This document shows, piece after piece, positions 21,669-34,448 of a stretch of 64,000 nt of DNA; position 1 is the stretch's first letter; each line of letters starts with the position of its first letter. The stretch is from NCBI GenBank assembly GCA_004764695.1, contig SMSO01000034.1, forward strand, positions 3,852,501 to 3,916,500. The letters are read 5' to 3'. The position numbers were made by a program, and so were the translations under genes. The stretch comes from Schizochytrium sp. TIO01 (taxonomy: Eukaryota > Sar > Bigyra > Thraustochytrida > Thraustochytriidae). The notes under the pieces were generated by a model. The model saw only the letters and a list, made by a program, of their open reading frames with translations, was not told where the DNA came from and made no database searches.

Positions 21669-23869
21669 GGATGGAGGCGTAATAGCTTCGAATCGCAATA
21701 TCTTATTATCAGAACATAATGCTACCTTCACACATCCTCAACTATTCCCAAAATCTTTCCCCTTTTTTTAATATACATGATCACAGCTTTCTTATTTTAT
21801 GCCAAGTTTCCTCTAGATGTGTGTACTTGCACATATTTCATGTTAATTCTATATTTGTAAAGATCATTAGGTCTCCAAGCCAACTTTAGTTGTTGTGTGC
21901 CATGATTATTATTACACTCTTTTCACCACGAACAACAATACTTAGATACGCGGTGTCAAGAACCTGAACGATAAAAAAACAAATAAATAAGCAAATAGGA
22001 AAATAGTAGCTAGAATCTTTAAGCATGGCACTTTTTTTGTGTGTCCAATACCTTCTTCTTTTCTCTGAAAAAAACAAACAAAAAAAACAAGCAAAAAGCA
22101 GAGTAATGTAGGAAACAAACTTTTTCACATGCTGCCGAACTACTCAATAGTGGCCAAGAAACTGGCGTCGGCCTTCTTCCTCTTCCTCTTCTTTTGCCCG
22201 GGTATCTCTTTACAAGCAACAAAAGGTTGTCATTCTCAGGTTATGTTAAACCATTCGTTTACTTGAAATCCTCAATCGAGACATTGAGCAAAAAGTAAAA
22301 AATAGTGCTTTCCTGGGTTCCAATGAGCTTGATTGAGAAGCTGCTGCTCTAAGAAAGGACGGTTTTGTACCTGTTGATTCGCCACTCTCGCATTTAATCG
22401 ACCAAACAGGTCGTCTCTTGAGCTCGCTGGACCCTTTTTGGTCCTTGATAGTCAATGCACGATTTTTCAAACATTTCAAGAAGAAACTATTGGACTTCTG
22501 AGTAAATTGCAATGTGTGCTTTGCTCTCAAAAAGGAAAAGATCAAGGTATCATAAAGTAATATAAGAGATGATGATCGATGGAACCAGGGAAAAATTAGA
22601 ATAGAATATATGACAGCGTAGACGACCATTTGTTTGGAGTTCTTTCAAGATTGATAGGCACAGGAAAATAATCTTTAAAGGGAGAAAGCCTCAATTTTTT
22701 TAAAAGCGGTAGACCAGTCCCAATTTTGAATGAATGGACCAAAAGATAGTCAGGAACCGCGGGTGTGAGTTTCGACATTGAGAAAAGGCGTTTCTCTGAG
22801 GTCTGCACAAATTCCTATGCTGAGGCGAAGCGATACCTTAGATAAAACTGCATACAACATTTATGTGCAGCCTGTACGTAGTAGACAGCTCTCGAAAGTT
22901 TTATAGCCTACTTTAATAGAGATGGTCATGTTTTGTGCTTTCTGCGGTTGTTATCTTTGCATGTTTATGACAAACTTGACATGAGACGCGTTTCAGATCG
23001 AAGGTTTCCTGAAGTAAACCTTCCTTTCCTTCGTTGTTCTCGCTCAATTTGCGCTCTGCAAGCGCAATCATTACTATCGCACTTTCGATGGCTTCTTTTC
23101 CAGACCTATTACGCATCTTCAACAATTCTATCGTTGCTTTGCCAAAATCAATATTGCGAAAAGATCATCGATCAAACTTATTTTGCTAAACTCGAACACG
23201 GCATTCCCATCTTCATATCTAAGCCTGTTCCTGTAAAAAACAATCTTAGTGGCTACCAGAGTATGTGTTAGAAGGCCCTGGTTTCAACTACGTTTGGCCA
23301 ATTGTGATTCCGGGTAGATAGCCTTGAGTGCCACGCGCTTTGAATTGAATAGGGTAATTGACGTACCTGCCTCTAGAGATCAGTTGAGTTAACAGAGCCC
23401 CCAAATCATGCAATACTTCTATTTCTCAAAGAGGAGACAGCTTCTGACGGCAGTCTCAGTTATTAACATGCATTCCGTGCAGGTGCAGCTTATTATTTGC
23501 TCCGTCGTGAATGAATGAGTGGTTGGCCGATCAATGTAAAAGAGAAGTGTTCCTTCTTGAGATTCCACGCTTGATGAAGCAAAACTCGAGAAGGAGGCGG
23601 TCTCCAATAGTTCGCGAATTACTGTAGGTAGGTGGGTACTCATTGCTCCTAATTCCTCGTATCTTTGAACTGGCTGGAAGATTTCCGTGTTTGGCAAGGT
23701 TCGCTTTTTGTGTGGATACGAGCACTTTCACTTCCCCCCACAGAGTCAATTAATTCAGAAAATAAAGACGCCACGAAAAGCATCCCATCAGCATCATCAT
23801 CATCTCCTATAAGTCCATTGCCGCGACCTTGCGTTGTTTATTATCAAGTTACTTTGCTGGGGCATGGTA

Positions 23870-23870
<1 letters not shown>
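21669..23870. other. Spacer downstream of G1
   Basis: G1's 3' flank is AT-rich. No canonical AATAAA lies close to the stop. Frames at 22246-22629 (-), 22933-23271 (+) and 23419-23697 (-) show no motif. I see no supported gene. Confidence 0.4.

Positions 23871-23965
<95 letters not shown>
23871..23965 (+). repeat. TTGA microsatellite, about 24 units
   Basis: A 95-bp perfect tandem TTGA array. It marks the border between the AT-rich spacer and the GC-richer region that follows. Confidence 0.97.
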
Positions 23966-24350
23966 CTCCGCTCCCTTATCAGGAAAGGAGAGAAGTCCGG
24001 AAATCTAAACCGAGACGTTTTCAACCACGTGCACAAAAAGAACGAAGGAGCGGCGGCGATGAAGTGGAAGCTGTTGCGATTGGCAGTGGAACAAGAACAA
24101 AAGAAACAAAAAAAACAGTCGCTATGAGACGGCCTCAATGCTAGCTAAGGGATCCCACGGTAACACTAACCAATCACAAAAGGTGCGCTAAGAAATGGAA
24201 TTCGAGTATCGACGCGTCGCACGGCAGTTCTTCATGGCAATAGATCCACTTACGGAGAAACGCTTCTTTGCAAGCGCGCGACCCGTCGTCTTGAGTTCTT
24301 TATTTTCGATAACATAATGAGGACAGCTCAACCTTCGATCGAGTAGTTTC

Positions 24351-24382
24351 AAGCAAACAAGCAAACAAGCAAACAAGCAAAC
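24351..24382 (+). repeat. CAAGCAAA microsatellite
   Basis: Four units of an 8-bp motif (AAGCAAAC register). Confidence 0.9.
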
Positions 24383-25184
24383 ACACAGTTGTTAATGTAT
24401 TTTCATTATTATTTAAGCTTTCTGTATATTTTATATTTCTTAATAATTAGCTTTGTCAAAATAAAAATAAAAATGAAATAATAACTTGTCAGTGAAGTAA
24501 AATAAATAAAAAAATAAATAAAAGGACTAATTGGTCGCAAGAAGCACCAAACGCCATGCGTTATGATCTATCGAGAGTTCGCTTAGGTCAGCTTTCCTCA
24601 CACCCTTATGTTCCATGGTCGCGTCTCTAAAAAAGAAGTCAATAAAACTATTCGCGAAGCAGTCCATGGCCTCTGACGAAAATCGAAAAGAGTAAGAGAT
24701 CCCTTGAAATAAGAACAGAAGAGAACGACAGAAAACCGAAACTTGCCTTCTTACTACCTACGAAAGAAACCTGTAAACAGCGAGCTGGGCTTAAGGTCAA
24801 ACAAACACCTTGGAAGCACTTGCCTGCGTGCTCCAGGTCAAGTCTAGGGCGCTTGCTAAGGACGTGCACGCAGCACGGCGTAGGAAATAATAAAAAATCA
24901 TGAGTTGAAGTCACCACATTCCCCGTAAAGAAGAGAAGAGAGAGCCCTTTAAGGAAAGTAAAAGAAAGAAAGTAAATCGAGGAACGAACTTCGAGTTTCT
25001 CTAGCTAGAGTAGTACTAGTACGCCCTGCGAGTGAATTTACAAAAAAGTAAAGATTGAAAAGATAAATAGGACATACCAGACCCAGGGTCCTCCTTCCAC
25101 AGCTTCAGACACAACAAAGCGCGAGCAAGCTTGGAAAAAAAAAAGTAAAAGCGAGACCACGTTGAACATAATTCATTCTCATTC

Positions 25185-25283
25185 ATTCATTCATTCGTTC
25201 ATTCATTCATTGACTGATCGATTGATTGATTAATCGATTGATTGATAAATTGATAAATTGATTGATTGATTGACTGATTGATT
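25185..25283 (+). repeat. Degenerate ATTC and ATTG tetranucleotide tract
   Basis: A run of ATTC units changes to GATT/GATA units with scattered substitutions, an ageing microsatellite. Confidence 0.8.
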
Positions 25284-25839
25284 CAACGATTCATTCGAAG
25301 CGAAGGTCTGTCTGTCTTCCACAGACATCTCAGACATCAGATGCCAACTGTCGATCAAGCTATCCAAAACATCAAACGCAAACCTTTGAAATCCAGAGAG
25401 ACCTCGAGGACCATATTTCGATCGCTCGATCGAAGGCGAACGAACTGCTCTGGAGGCGCCAGAGCACGGGTCTACGTTGTCATTCACTCCAGGCACAGGT
25501 AGGTCGCGAAGCTGTAGACGAAGTCAGCCGACCGACATCTGCGCGAGCGTCCGTTTGAGAGCGAAGGAGGGGAGGTGCTGCGTAACTCCAGGACGGAGTT
25601 ATCGACCGCCAGCACGGCGATGATGGCATCATCGACGTCGAACGAACTCGCGGCCTTGTGCAGCTGAGGCAGCAGGCAGATCTACTGGGACTCGATGATG
25701 GAAAAGCACAGGCGGAGGCGGGCTACGAGGCGCTCCGGCCCTTGTTCCCGCCATCATCTCGTCGACGTCGTCATCGTCGATGCGCTTGCCGTGGCGGCGC
25801 TAGAAAGCAGCTCGAGAAGGGTCTGGAGATGGACTGCCA

Positions 25840-25896
25840 AATTCAATTCAAATTCAAATTCAAATTCAAATTCAAATTCAAATTCAAATTCAAATT
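25840..25896 (+). repeat. AAATTC hexanucleotide array
   Basis: About nine units of AAATTC with one shortened copy at the 5' end. The hexamer preserves frame, so all six frames read through it, which creates misleading FKFKFK, NSNSNS and EFEFEF peptides. Confidence 0.95.
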
Positions 25897-27480
25897 CCTG
25901 GCGGTTGCGGGCGGGGACCAGGACGGGCAGAACCGATCTGCAGAAGGTCGAGCAAAGCGACGCTGTCCATGGCTGCGGCTCTGGAATAACAGCCGTGCCG
26001 GAGACCCCGCCCTTCTTACGGGGATGTTCGATGCGTGCGCGGAATTGGCAAAGACGGCAACGAAAGTAGCATGAGGGAGCTACACTCCTGAGGATGCTCG
26101 GCTTCTGGGTGTGGAAAGCAAAGGAAAGTTGCAAGGCTTCGGGGATGACTGCTACGAGACCTTCTCGCGCTGACTGGTACGAAGGAGTCGACGTCTCTTC
26201 TGCGTCGCGGCACCACGAATCCCTCTCCCTGTGCGGATAACCACCCCAATCTATCTAAATCTTTCTCGAAATGAGATAGATTCGAAGCATGGCTCGAAGG
26301 CATTCAAGTCACCGTCACCATTTCACGAAGAATCGCCAAGGCACTGGCTGCTGCTTCTACTTCAAAGCATTATCGTCGTCTTCGATCGTCCTGACTCCGT
26401 TTGGCGCTTGCAATGATGGTATCTCGAAATGACGAGACGATCGCGAAGGTCCAGCGCAGGAGACTTTGGGTTGCTGATAAACGGAAGGAAAGTAGTAAGT
26501 AGCCTGCCCGAGCTTCGCCGTTTTGGCGCCAACAGATCAATTGGCCGACGTGAAGGACTCGGAGAAGAGGCTTTAGGTCTTCCTCCTCGGTCTGAAACCA
26601 CTGATCGCCGCGACAGATCTTCCTGCCGGGCTTTAGAAAGCGAACCACGTTGGCCTTTGGTTTGTTACAGCTGCGGCTTGTACCGATCTAGTTCTTAGCT
26701 CATGCCAAGTACTCTGATTGATTGAGGGATTTGATCGCTTTCGTGATTCTTCAGTTCATAATAGCCATGGCATGATGGATGAATAGAGTGCACCTTTAGA
26801 TAAATGGCGTTTGAGCTGCGGTTTCTGCTCTAGGTTGGTCTTCGAGCCTCCAGAAGGAGCAGCAGCGGCCTCATTAGCGCAAATGCGCCCTCAATCGCTT
26901 TGTTCGAGCCGTCCGCCCATAAGGCAACATCAGAGCCTCTTGAGTTCTTCTTCCTTGGTGGAATATTTTCACAGTTTGCAGGCACCTGTACCTACATTTC
27001 TACGCAGGTGTAGTGCAATCAATGTCTTCGCGCAATGTCTTCTGGCGCCTTCGCTTTCCTTCCGCCGCTCTTTTCATTTGCTCAAGTGCTTCGTCCATGA
27101 TACCATGGCGACCTTAACTCTGAAGGTGAGGAACTTTTCAACATTTGAGCAATTGTCGTACGAGTCCGGCGTCGTCGTCGTCGTTGCTGGATGAATTAAT
27201 TCTGATTAATCGATCGATGAATGTCTCGATGAATGTATCGACGATGCATCGATTGAGTGAATATAAGAATGGACGAATGGGTGGATGGATGCATGGGCGG
27301 ACGGCGCATAGAACTCGAAGGGGCATGCGGGGTCAGGCGGAGTCTCGAGTCGCCGGGCGTAGGAGTGAGTTACTGCGCTTCTGGAGTTGCTGTGTTCAAA
27401 GTACCGCTCGAACGAGCTAGATAAACCTTAGCTGGAAGACCGTAGCCTGGTTCGTTTATAGAGTTTCGTCCTCCCGCAAA

Positions 27481-27890
27481 ATTCTAAGCTGTCCCCTTCC
27501 TTTTCTTCTTTTTCCAAGAAAAGAAGAAAAACATTTTATCTTTAAAACAAGGAACTGAGAGAGAATTAATCACTTTTTCTTTTTTCTTTTTTCCCTTTTC
27601 TTTTTCAAAGCTGACATCAGACCAAGAAAAGTAGTTTAAATCGAAAACAAAACATCCTTTGATATTGCGATGATTTTTTTATTAAAGTTTTTTAAAATAA
27701 GAGCCAAACGATATTATATATTTTTTAAATAGATAAATAAAATTAAAATTAGAACAAAAATCAATTACTTTAAAAAAGTAAATAAAAGATCGATGCCTGT
27801 TTAATTACTCTAGCTAGAGAAAAAGAAATTCATTTCGATGCTGTGAATTTGGGACATCCAAGATCGCCATTTTTTTATTTTTCCCAACCA
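27481..27890. other. AT-rich divider
   Basis: A sharply AT-rich stretch with A and T homopolymers between two GC-rich islands. No coding content. Confidence 0.5.
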
Positions 27891-29120
27891 GGAGGTATGT
27901 ATTCCTACTACCTAGAGGTACCTACCTACCTACCTGCCCACTAAGTAGCCTCCGTGCACCCGTATAGAGTACACGATGAGGATTACATGCGGCGTTCCTG
28001 TTCTTTGTCTTGCGGTGCCGTATCGATGGATGGTCAGTTGCGCAAGAGCCGCTGCTTGTGCAGGAGGATAAGAACGCCTTTTCCAATGAAGGGCCGCTGA
28101 CAAGAGCGTTTTCCGAGGCTCCGAAGGGCAGGCATATCAGCGGTGTCTTGGCTTGGCGATTGGCGGCGCCTCGAAAAGTGCTGCTCTGATGACGCTGTGG
28201 CTTGACGCCGGCAAGGTGGGAAAGTGGACAAGTGATGGAAAGCAGCCGAAAGCACTGGGCGCCTCTGCCGGCACTGATACGAAAGAAAATGGCCAGGAAT
28301 CAAGAGGGATTAAGAGGGAACCCAAGGCAGGTGGAACGGCCATTGAATGGGCCAAAGGGAAAGCGCGACTCGCTCTAGCTCGCAGGTTACTGTCCGGTCA
28401 GTCTCTGAGACCACAGAACTCCAGTACGAAACGCCACGGAGGTGTTTCAATCACCGGTGCTGGAGATTGGGGCCAGGACGTGATGGTCAAGTTGAAGAAC
28501 TCGACGTAAAGAGAGAGATTGAGGAGATAGGAACTCGGGCAGAGAGAACTCAGCCATCGGGATCTTGCTTCGATTTGCCTGAAAAGGAGTGCAAATGGTT
28601 AGGAGGACACCATGAATGAGGCGTTGTTTGCAATTTCATCGGCGAAGTTCCAAAGCTCGGGCAGGCAGACATGCAGATTTGGATTGACTGGATATTGACT
28701 GGATAGGGGCAACCTTGTAGAGACAGGTGTTTGGTGAGTTCTTCTGACCCTTCGCCCGCTTGAAGAGAGATCTGGGAGCTGGAGCGAGGCGGTGCCAAGT
28801 TGGACTCTGCGGATGAGCTTAATTTGCATTTGCAAATTGTTGCAAATTACCAGCGGCGCTGGCGATTCTTCGGCGATTCCCTTCACGGCCACGTTCAGTG
28901 AACGCTCGCGGAAAACACACTCAGGAGAGGCTGAGGCCCCACAGTGCGGGCGAAAGTTTCCGACGCTGCTGAGGGGAAAGTGCAGCGCCCTCTTTGCGAG
29001 ATTGTGCGTAAAAAAACTCTCACTCGGCGCGCACTCGAGTGAAGCTGTGGAAGCTACCAGCTTGATACTGTGTGGGCGAGGTCATCTGTGAATGTAGGAG
29101 AAACAGAGGCGAGGGCCTGC

Positions 29121-29158
29121 TGTGCTTGCTTGCTTTGCTTGCTTTGCTTGCTTTGCTC
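29121..29158 (+). repeat. TGCTTGCTT-type repeat
   Basis: Four imperfect units of a 9-bp GCTTTGCTT register. Confidence 0.8.
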
Positions 29159-29648
29159 GCTTGTTCCCAATATGAGGCGACCCGGAGTTCCCCTCGAAAC
29201 AAAGCCACATCTGTACATAATACATTGTTGTGTCTAGTAGACAGAAGAACAGCGGGGTTTGCTAAGTCCATCGATCGACCTCTCGAAAATACCGCCGCTT
29301 CGCTTCGTATTCTCAGCCCGCCTCTTGTGCGTACTCCAGCGAGCCTTTGGTGGTCTCCTTGGAGTGAAGCAAGACTTGAGGTTCGGGAGGTGCAGGTGCT
29401 CTGCTCTGCTCTGCGTGACGTTTGTAGAAGCTGAGGCGCCTTATTCCGCCAGTCGGAAACACGCAGGCTACCGTACGATCAGCCAGCCGGCTGGAGTAAT
29501 TACAATGTACTAACTTACGCTGCCCTCTCCAAGGTTTGCACGCATACTCCATCACGTTCCCTCGCGTACTGATTGCCTGTCTTTTGACAAATTAAAGGCT
29601 GCTTGCTGATGCATAATGAATAAATATGCAGAGCAAAACAATTAATCG

Positions 29649-30135
29649 ATGGGTGGCACGATGGAGGATATAATCGCAAAAAAAAACTTGAGAATCTTAC
29701 CTTCGGTCACTGCTTTGCCAGAAAAGCGTTGTGGGAGGTGCACGACGCCGTCGAAACCGGTCTTCGAAGAAGACGGTGGCAGTGGTGCAGACAGCGGCAC
29801 AGCTTCTGCTGCTTCCTCAAGTTCAACTTCCCGAACTACGCCTCGTCGTGGTCCTCCCTTTTGTAGCTAGCTCATCAGGAGCATCGCCACCACGCGAACC
29901 GACCTCCACGTCAGACGGTAAATATCTCCAAGTGATGCAGTGCTTGTCTCCGAGGCTTGAAGAGAAGACAAAATTACGATTAACTCCAAAGTTCGAGCAA
30001 GTTCTTGAAGAAGCGGAGATTGAAAGGGATTCGATACTTCTTCTCGTGCACATCGCGATATATATCCCTCGAGTTCCTAGACAAGTCGGAGTCCTAGACT
30101 CGAGACGGTTTTGCTCGAAGGGGTTCCAACTGTAG
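29649..30135 (+). pseudogene. Possible broken gene, two overlapping frames
   Basis: An ATG at 29649 opens 73 codons (MGGTMEDIIAKK... to 29870), acid- and Ser-rich at the end. A second + frame, open from before 29731 to 30135, reads in its distal half PRLEEKTKLRLTPKFEQVLE, a plausible helical segment. Moving from the first to the second frame would need a shift in the overlap, with no sensible intron between. It may be a decayed gene. The antisense frame is also open (30053-29823), so even the strand is not certain. Confidence 0.22.
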
Positions 30136-31665
30136 AAGCCCTTGATTAATCTTTGTTATGTTTTGGTTATTAAAGATGAGATTTTGTTGGCGTCTAGGCT
30201 ATGGGGACAGCGCGGCTGCTGTCGTTCCTTGGAAGTCAATAAACGGGAGCGGAGCTGAGGTCCTACCGAGGCATGGCCGTCTTCCACCGCCGATGTTACC
30301 TGAGCTATTTTCCTCCGTTCGGGTGGTTTTGCAGAGAGGTGAAATTGATCGTGATCACTGAGTGGAATGAACATGTAACAAGGAGAAAATGAAGCGAACG
30401 GTTTGTACCAGCAATGCCACGCTGTCTATTTATTTGGGTATCTTCAATCAAAGGCCAAAGAACTATGAAATCATATGATGCCCATTTTAAAAAAAAACTT
30501 TCTAAAAGTTAAAGTAAAAGTGTTTTTAATTAAAAATAATCATAACCACTTTACTCATGATTACGGGTCTGAGAAGTTAAAGAAGGTAATAATATAAAAC
30601 ATATCTCCCTAACCGGAAGCTTGTTGTATGTTTTTAATTTTTTTTACATCAAATATTAGAAGAAGAAGAAAGAAATTGAACCTCAATTCGCAGTTTAACC
30701 ATAGCAGAACGGTGCCATTAGGCAATTTTGCTCTCGCTCGAATCGGATTTCGAAGGCCACAATAGAACGCTGCCTCGTCTGCCTCCCTTAGTTGCAAGTT
30801 TGAGTGTCCTATCAGATTCTGGCTGAGCTTAGGACCGTCTTCTTACCTGAATCAGTCAGAGCATTGAAGAGTTGCCATTACTCTTCTCAGATGTACTGCA
30901 CCAAAATTGGCGACGAGCTTAAGTTCATCGCGACTCGGCACGAAAACAAATACACGGCAAGCATCAAGACGAGCCTGATGCCCAAGTTCGTTGATATGAG
31001 CTACGATTGCACTGGATGACCCTTCGCCAAACCAAAATCCCCAGGTCTAAAATAAAATCTAGCGTGACCCTTTCTTTGTGCTGGCACTGGCACGCACATG
31101 GAGAGCAAGGACAATTCAGGCGAATCATTCCCGCTCCCTCCAATGCTGCATTCTGGTGTTATCTTAACGTACCAAAATCGGTTGCGGCTCTGCTTGCTGG
31201 CCAACCCAATTCACTCACTCCCATCCGCATTTGCTTTGCGACTTCCCTCGAACTGTGGCAGACCAGATCTGAGCCGAACGGAGGTTTGATTCCTCTTCGC
31301 GGTGCCGAAGCCGCTGGCCACCACCACCAGCAGCAGCAGCAACAGCACCACCACCACCATCGCCACCAGCAGTGACAGCAGCAGCAGCAGCAGCCTTGCA
31401 CTCATCTCCAGCGCGATGTAGCATTGTAGGCTCTGCTTTGTTGGCTGTACCCGGCGTCGCAGAGCAACAGGCGCATTTACATAAAGTCAGGCCACGGAGG
31501 CAGTTCGCTCCACGCACAGCTCTCGGCCTGAGTCTATGAACGAGCCCCTCTTGGTCATCGTCCACGCCACCGCCATCGCGCTCTCGAACCGGGCGGGCTT
31601 TGAGAATCCGTACAGCAGCATCCATCGATTCCTTCTAATCCCGCCATACAAAAAACAAGTAAATT

Positions 31666-31701
31666 CAAGCAAAGCAAAGCAAAGCAAAGCAAAGCAAAGC
31701 A
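31666..31701 (+). repeat. GCAAA pentanucleotide array
   Basis: Seven units of AAGCA/GCAAA register. Confidence 0.92.
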
Positions 31702-31900
31702 GGCACGCGCCCAAGGTATACCCGAGGTTCTTCGAAGGGCCATCCATGCGGAGCTTCGTTTGCCGCGGAGAGGCGCCGCCACTGCCATCGAAGCAGCGCA
31801 GCCGAACACTTGGCCGCTTGCTCGCTCCAAGTTCGTGGTCTCTTCAACCCCCTTTTGGAGCGGGTTCCTCTCCCTGAAACATAGATGTTTTACAGTATGT

Positions 31901-34290
31901 ATGCAGTAAAGCCAAGAGAGCTCTTTTATGGCTACGCCTTGACTTTTAATTAACGTTTAATTGACCTTTAATTAACTTTTATAGCTTATCTTCCTTCTTT
32001 TCTTCCCCCCCTTTTTTTCAATTGACTTAAATTAAATCTAGACTAGTTTTTAAATGGATAGAACAATTTTTTATTTTTTTTCATAGGATTAAAAAGAAAA
32101 AAGAAAGAAAAGTCAACAGGAATCCCGTTTGGAACAGCCTATATAAAGCACATTCGCATGGATGGAGCAGAAGAACTGCCTGCTCTTATTTACTATTATT
32201 ATAAACGAGCCGCCAGTTTTCTTACTACTCCATTAAAAAGAAAAAGAAAGCGGAGGAAAGAACAGGGGTATTAGCCAGGCCTAGGTAACCTGCCTAACTG
32301 CCTGTGTAATATTGGAACGCGGAGGAGTAGAACAGGCGAGAAGAAGCGATGGCTCTGAAGAGGGTGTGTCTGTCTGTTTGTTTGTCTTCCCCAGCCGCCG
32401 TCTCTCTCGGATGCTGCTCCGTTCGCTGCTGCGTCGCGGAGGACAAGCTGCTGGAAACCAGAACCAAAGGAGGCCGTGGCTTCGAAGAGGTCCAAACCCA
32501 CCAGCTCGGGCCAGAGCAGCGAGGAAACTCGCGGTCGCTCAGCCGGCGAAGAGGCCGCTCGTTTCCCATTCGCACACGGATGATGAATGGCGGGTCTCCT
32601 CGCTCTTTTCCGCGCCAAGAAAACACAGGCGATCACTGGTAGGCAGCCACTAGGCGAAACCTCTAGTGACCGGGAGGAGTAGCAATAACGCCTAGGTGCT
32701 ACTAGGAGAGCCTCGCTCTTTACTGTGTTCGTCGTTCCTTTTGCGTTGCGGCCCACTCACCCGCTGTTCTAAAATGTAAAAGGAAGAGAGAGGGAAAAGA
32801 ACAGCGGAAGAGTCAGAGGCAGAAGAAGCCGCTACGTACGTGCAGGGTTTTAAAAGAGAGAGAGAAGAAGGCAATGAATGAGGCGGATCGAAATGAAAAT
32901 CGAAATGAAAATCGAAATGAAAATCGAAATGAAAATCGAAAGCGGTTATTCTCGAGACCTTTGATTGATGATAAAGCCGCAGAAAAGAAGGCCCTAATAA
33001 TGAGACTGAGGGTTGAAAACAGCGAAGAAGAAAGGGCCACGAAGGCGAAGCAGAGCGATATCCAATCTAACTCTAACAGTTCGTACACAAGGCTGTATGT
33101 ATATGGTATGTGAAGAGCGAAAGGTTCAATGGGTTGGGCAGGAAGGGAGAGCGCCAAGTAACAACTCCGATACGCGCATGGAGAAGGGGGAATGGCCGAG
33201 AGATCGACTGAATTGATGGACGGATGGCTGCCTTGGGCTGAGGAAAAGCAGCAGCTGCGTGAAGTTGCGGGCGGAGAAGAGCTCCCTTGAAGGGAAGGTA
33301 CAACGGAACGATGAATGAGAACGGAACATGTCCATCGCTCGCACTTTTTCGTGATTGGTTCTATTGGGCCACGGAAGAACGAACGAACACAGACCGTCTA
33401 TTTTGTTTCCCATCATTATTATTTTATTCTTTCTTTTTAATGAAATATAAGAGACCTTTGAATATTGTTCTTATTAGAGCTGTTCACATGATATTTTGAA
33501 AATAAATTAATGTTTTTATTTTGTTTTTTAAAAGTAGACTAACCTGAGAACAAGGAAGGGAATGAACCATTCGTCAATCAATCGACCAGGAAAAAGGACG
33601 AGGGTCGGAAGCGACTCGAGTTTCTCGCCAGGTCTTGTTAGTGTAGAATAGGCACCGCGTTTCTATTTAGCTCTCCTGCACAAAAGGAGATAGGCCTGAA
33701 GGAAAACGATGGCTTGGCAGACCAAATGGTCCCAAAGAAGGTATTACAGAGAGAGGTTGAAGGCAGTCGAGCGAGTCAAGATATTATGGCTTAGAGGCCT
33801 TTAGTTGGAGTTGTTGTGCACCCTCAACTGCCGCGATATTATTAAGCGAGAGAGAAAAAGGGAGTAATAGAGAACCAGAGACAGTAAGACAGAAAGAAAT
33901 AGAATTAATATAGGGGAAACAATTCAAGAAGCACTAGCACTTTTTTTGGCAGACAGTAAATAAAATACAAAGTATGTTTATCAGTGTCTGATGATTGTTT
34001 TTGGAAACTTTAGAAATACATAGGATGGGAGATGGGAAGAGATGAGTCAAAAGAAAAAAGAATGATCATCGTGCAATTGGTTTCCAAAGCTTCTTGAAGA
34101 TTCACCGGTTTCCCGATGGATCTTCTTTGACAATGTGCTGTTCATGCAATGCGATTACGCAGTATGCGGCTTAAAGAGTAGAGGGGCTAAAAGTGGGTAT
34201 CCCGTGATACTTGAAGGAGGCTGAGAAGCTATGGACTGTTCCCCAGAAGAGTAGGCACGTAGGTACTTACTAAGCTGAAGCAAGTAATCA
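31901..34290. other. AT-rich dividers around a GC-rich island
   Basis: AT-rich at 31910-32260 and 33400-34290, with a GC-rich island at 32270-33400. In the island an ATG at 32349 (MALKR) is followed by a GTGTGT...CCCCAG stretch that could be a 32-nt intron-like gap, then by an open frame reading SLSDAAPFAAASRRTSCWKP and further Ser/Glu-rich sequence to a stop near 32580. Too short and too uncertain to call a gene. Confidence 0.28.
32886..32940 (+). repeat. 12-bp tandem repeat GAAATGAAAATC
   Basis: Four and a half units of a 12-bp motif. In one frame it would encode NENR repeats and in the antisense frame FRFSFRFS. Confidence 0.93.
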
Positions 34291-34361
34291 GTGTCGCTTT
34301 TATTCTTTGTCATATTCTCTGTTTTCTTTATAATTTATTCTTATTTACTTACAGAAAAAAG

Positions 34362-34448
34362 AAAAAAAGAAAGGAGAAGGAGACGAAGAAGAAGGAGACG
34401 AAGAAGAAGGAGACGAAGAAGAAGAAGAAGAAGAAGAAGAAGAAGAAA
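34362..34448 (+). repeat. GAA-rich purine tract
   Basis: Compound repeat: three units of a 15-bp GAAGAAGGAGAC motif, then about eight GAA units. It reads as poly-Arg in one frame, which is an artefact of the repeat. Confidence 0.93.

Larger units (their letters stand above)
23966..27480. other. GC-rich islands with gene-like fragments
   Basis: Two GC-rich blocks (about 24.55-25.15 and 25.3-27.45 kb) separated by AT-rich stretches and microsatellites. They are packed with short frames on both strands. The most protein-like is 25500-25675: the minus strand reads AASSFDVDDAIIAVLAVDNS and the plus strand, in exact antisense phase, LVQLRQQADLLGLDDGKAQA. A second minus segment (25496-25230) reads GLSGFQRFAFDVLDSLIDSW. 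None starts with a good ATG and frames change every 100-250 bp. Decayed genes or unresolved exons are both possible. Confidence 0.3.
27891..31900. other. GC-rich islands with gene-like fragments
   Basis: Islands at about 27.9-30.4 and 30.7-31.9 kb, divided by an AT-rich gap near 30480-30680. The longest open stretches are 28153-28509 (+, begins at TTG), 28599-28892 (-), 28792-29091 (+) and 29649-30135 (+, two overlapping frames). A simple CAG/CAC-rich segment lies at 31315-31395. No known domain is visible and no exon chain can be built with confidence. Confidence 0.3.

Noticed and set aside
23800-24138. Repeated NQSI-type ORF
   Set aside because: Translation of the TTGA microsatellite.
25658-26134. 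FKFKFK, NSNSNS and EFEFEF ORFs of about 125 codons
   Set aside because: The hexamer AAATTC keeps all frames open; length is inflated by the repeat.
31250-31300. B-box-like GGTTTGATTCC
   Set aside because: No A-box-like element or foldable tRNA upstream.
31159-31405. Cys/Trp-rich and His-rich ORFs near the CAG/CAC tract
   Set aside because: Compositional artefacts of the trinucleotide-rich stretch 31315-31395 read in several frames.
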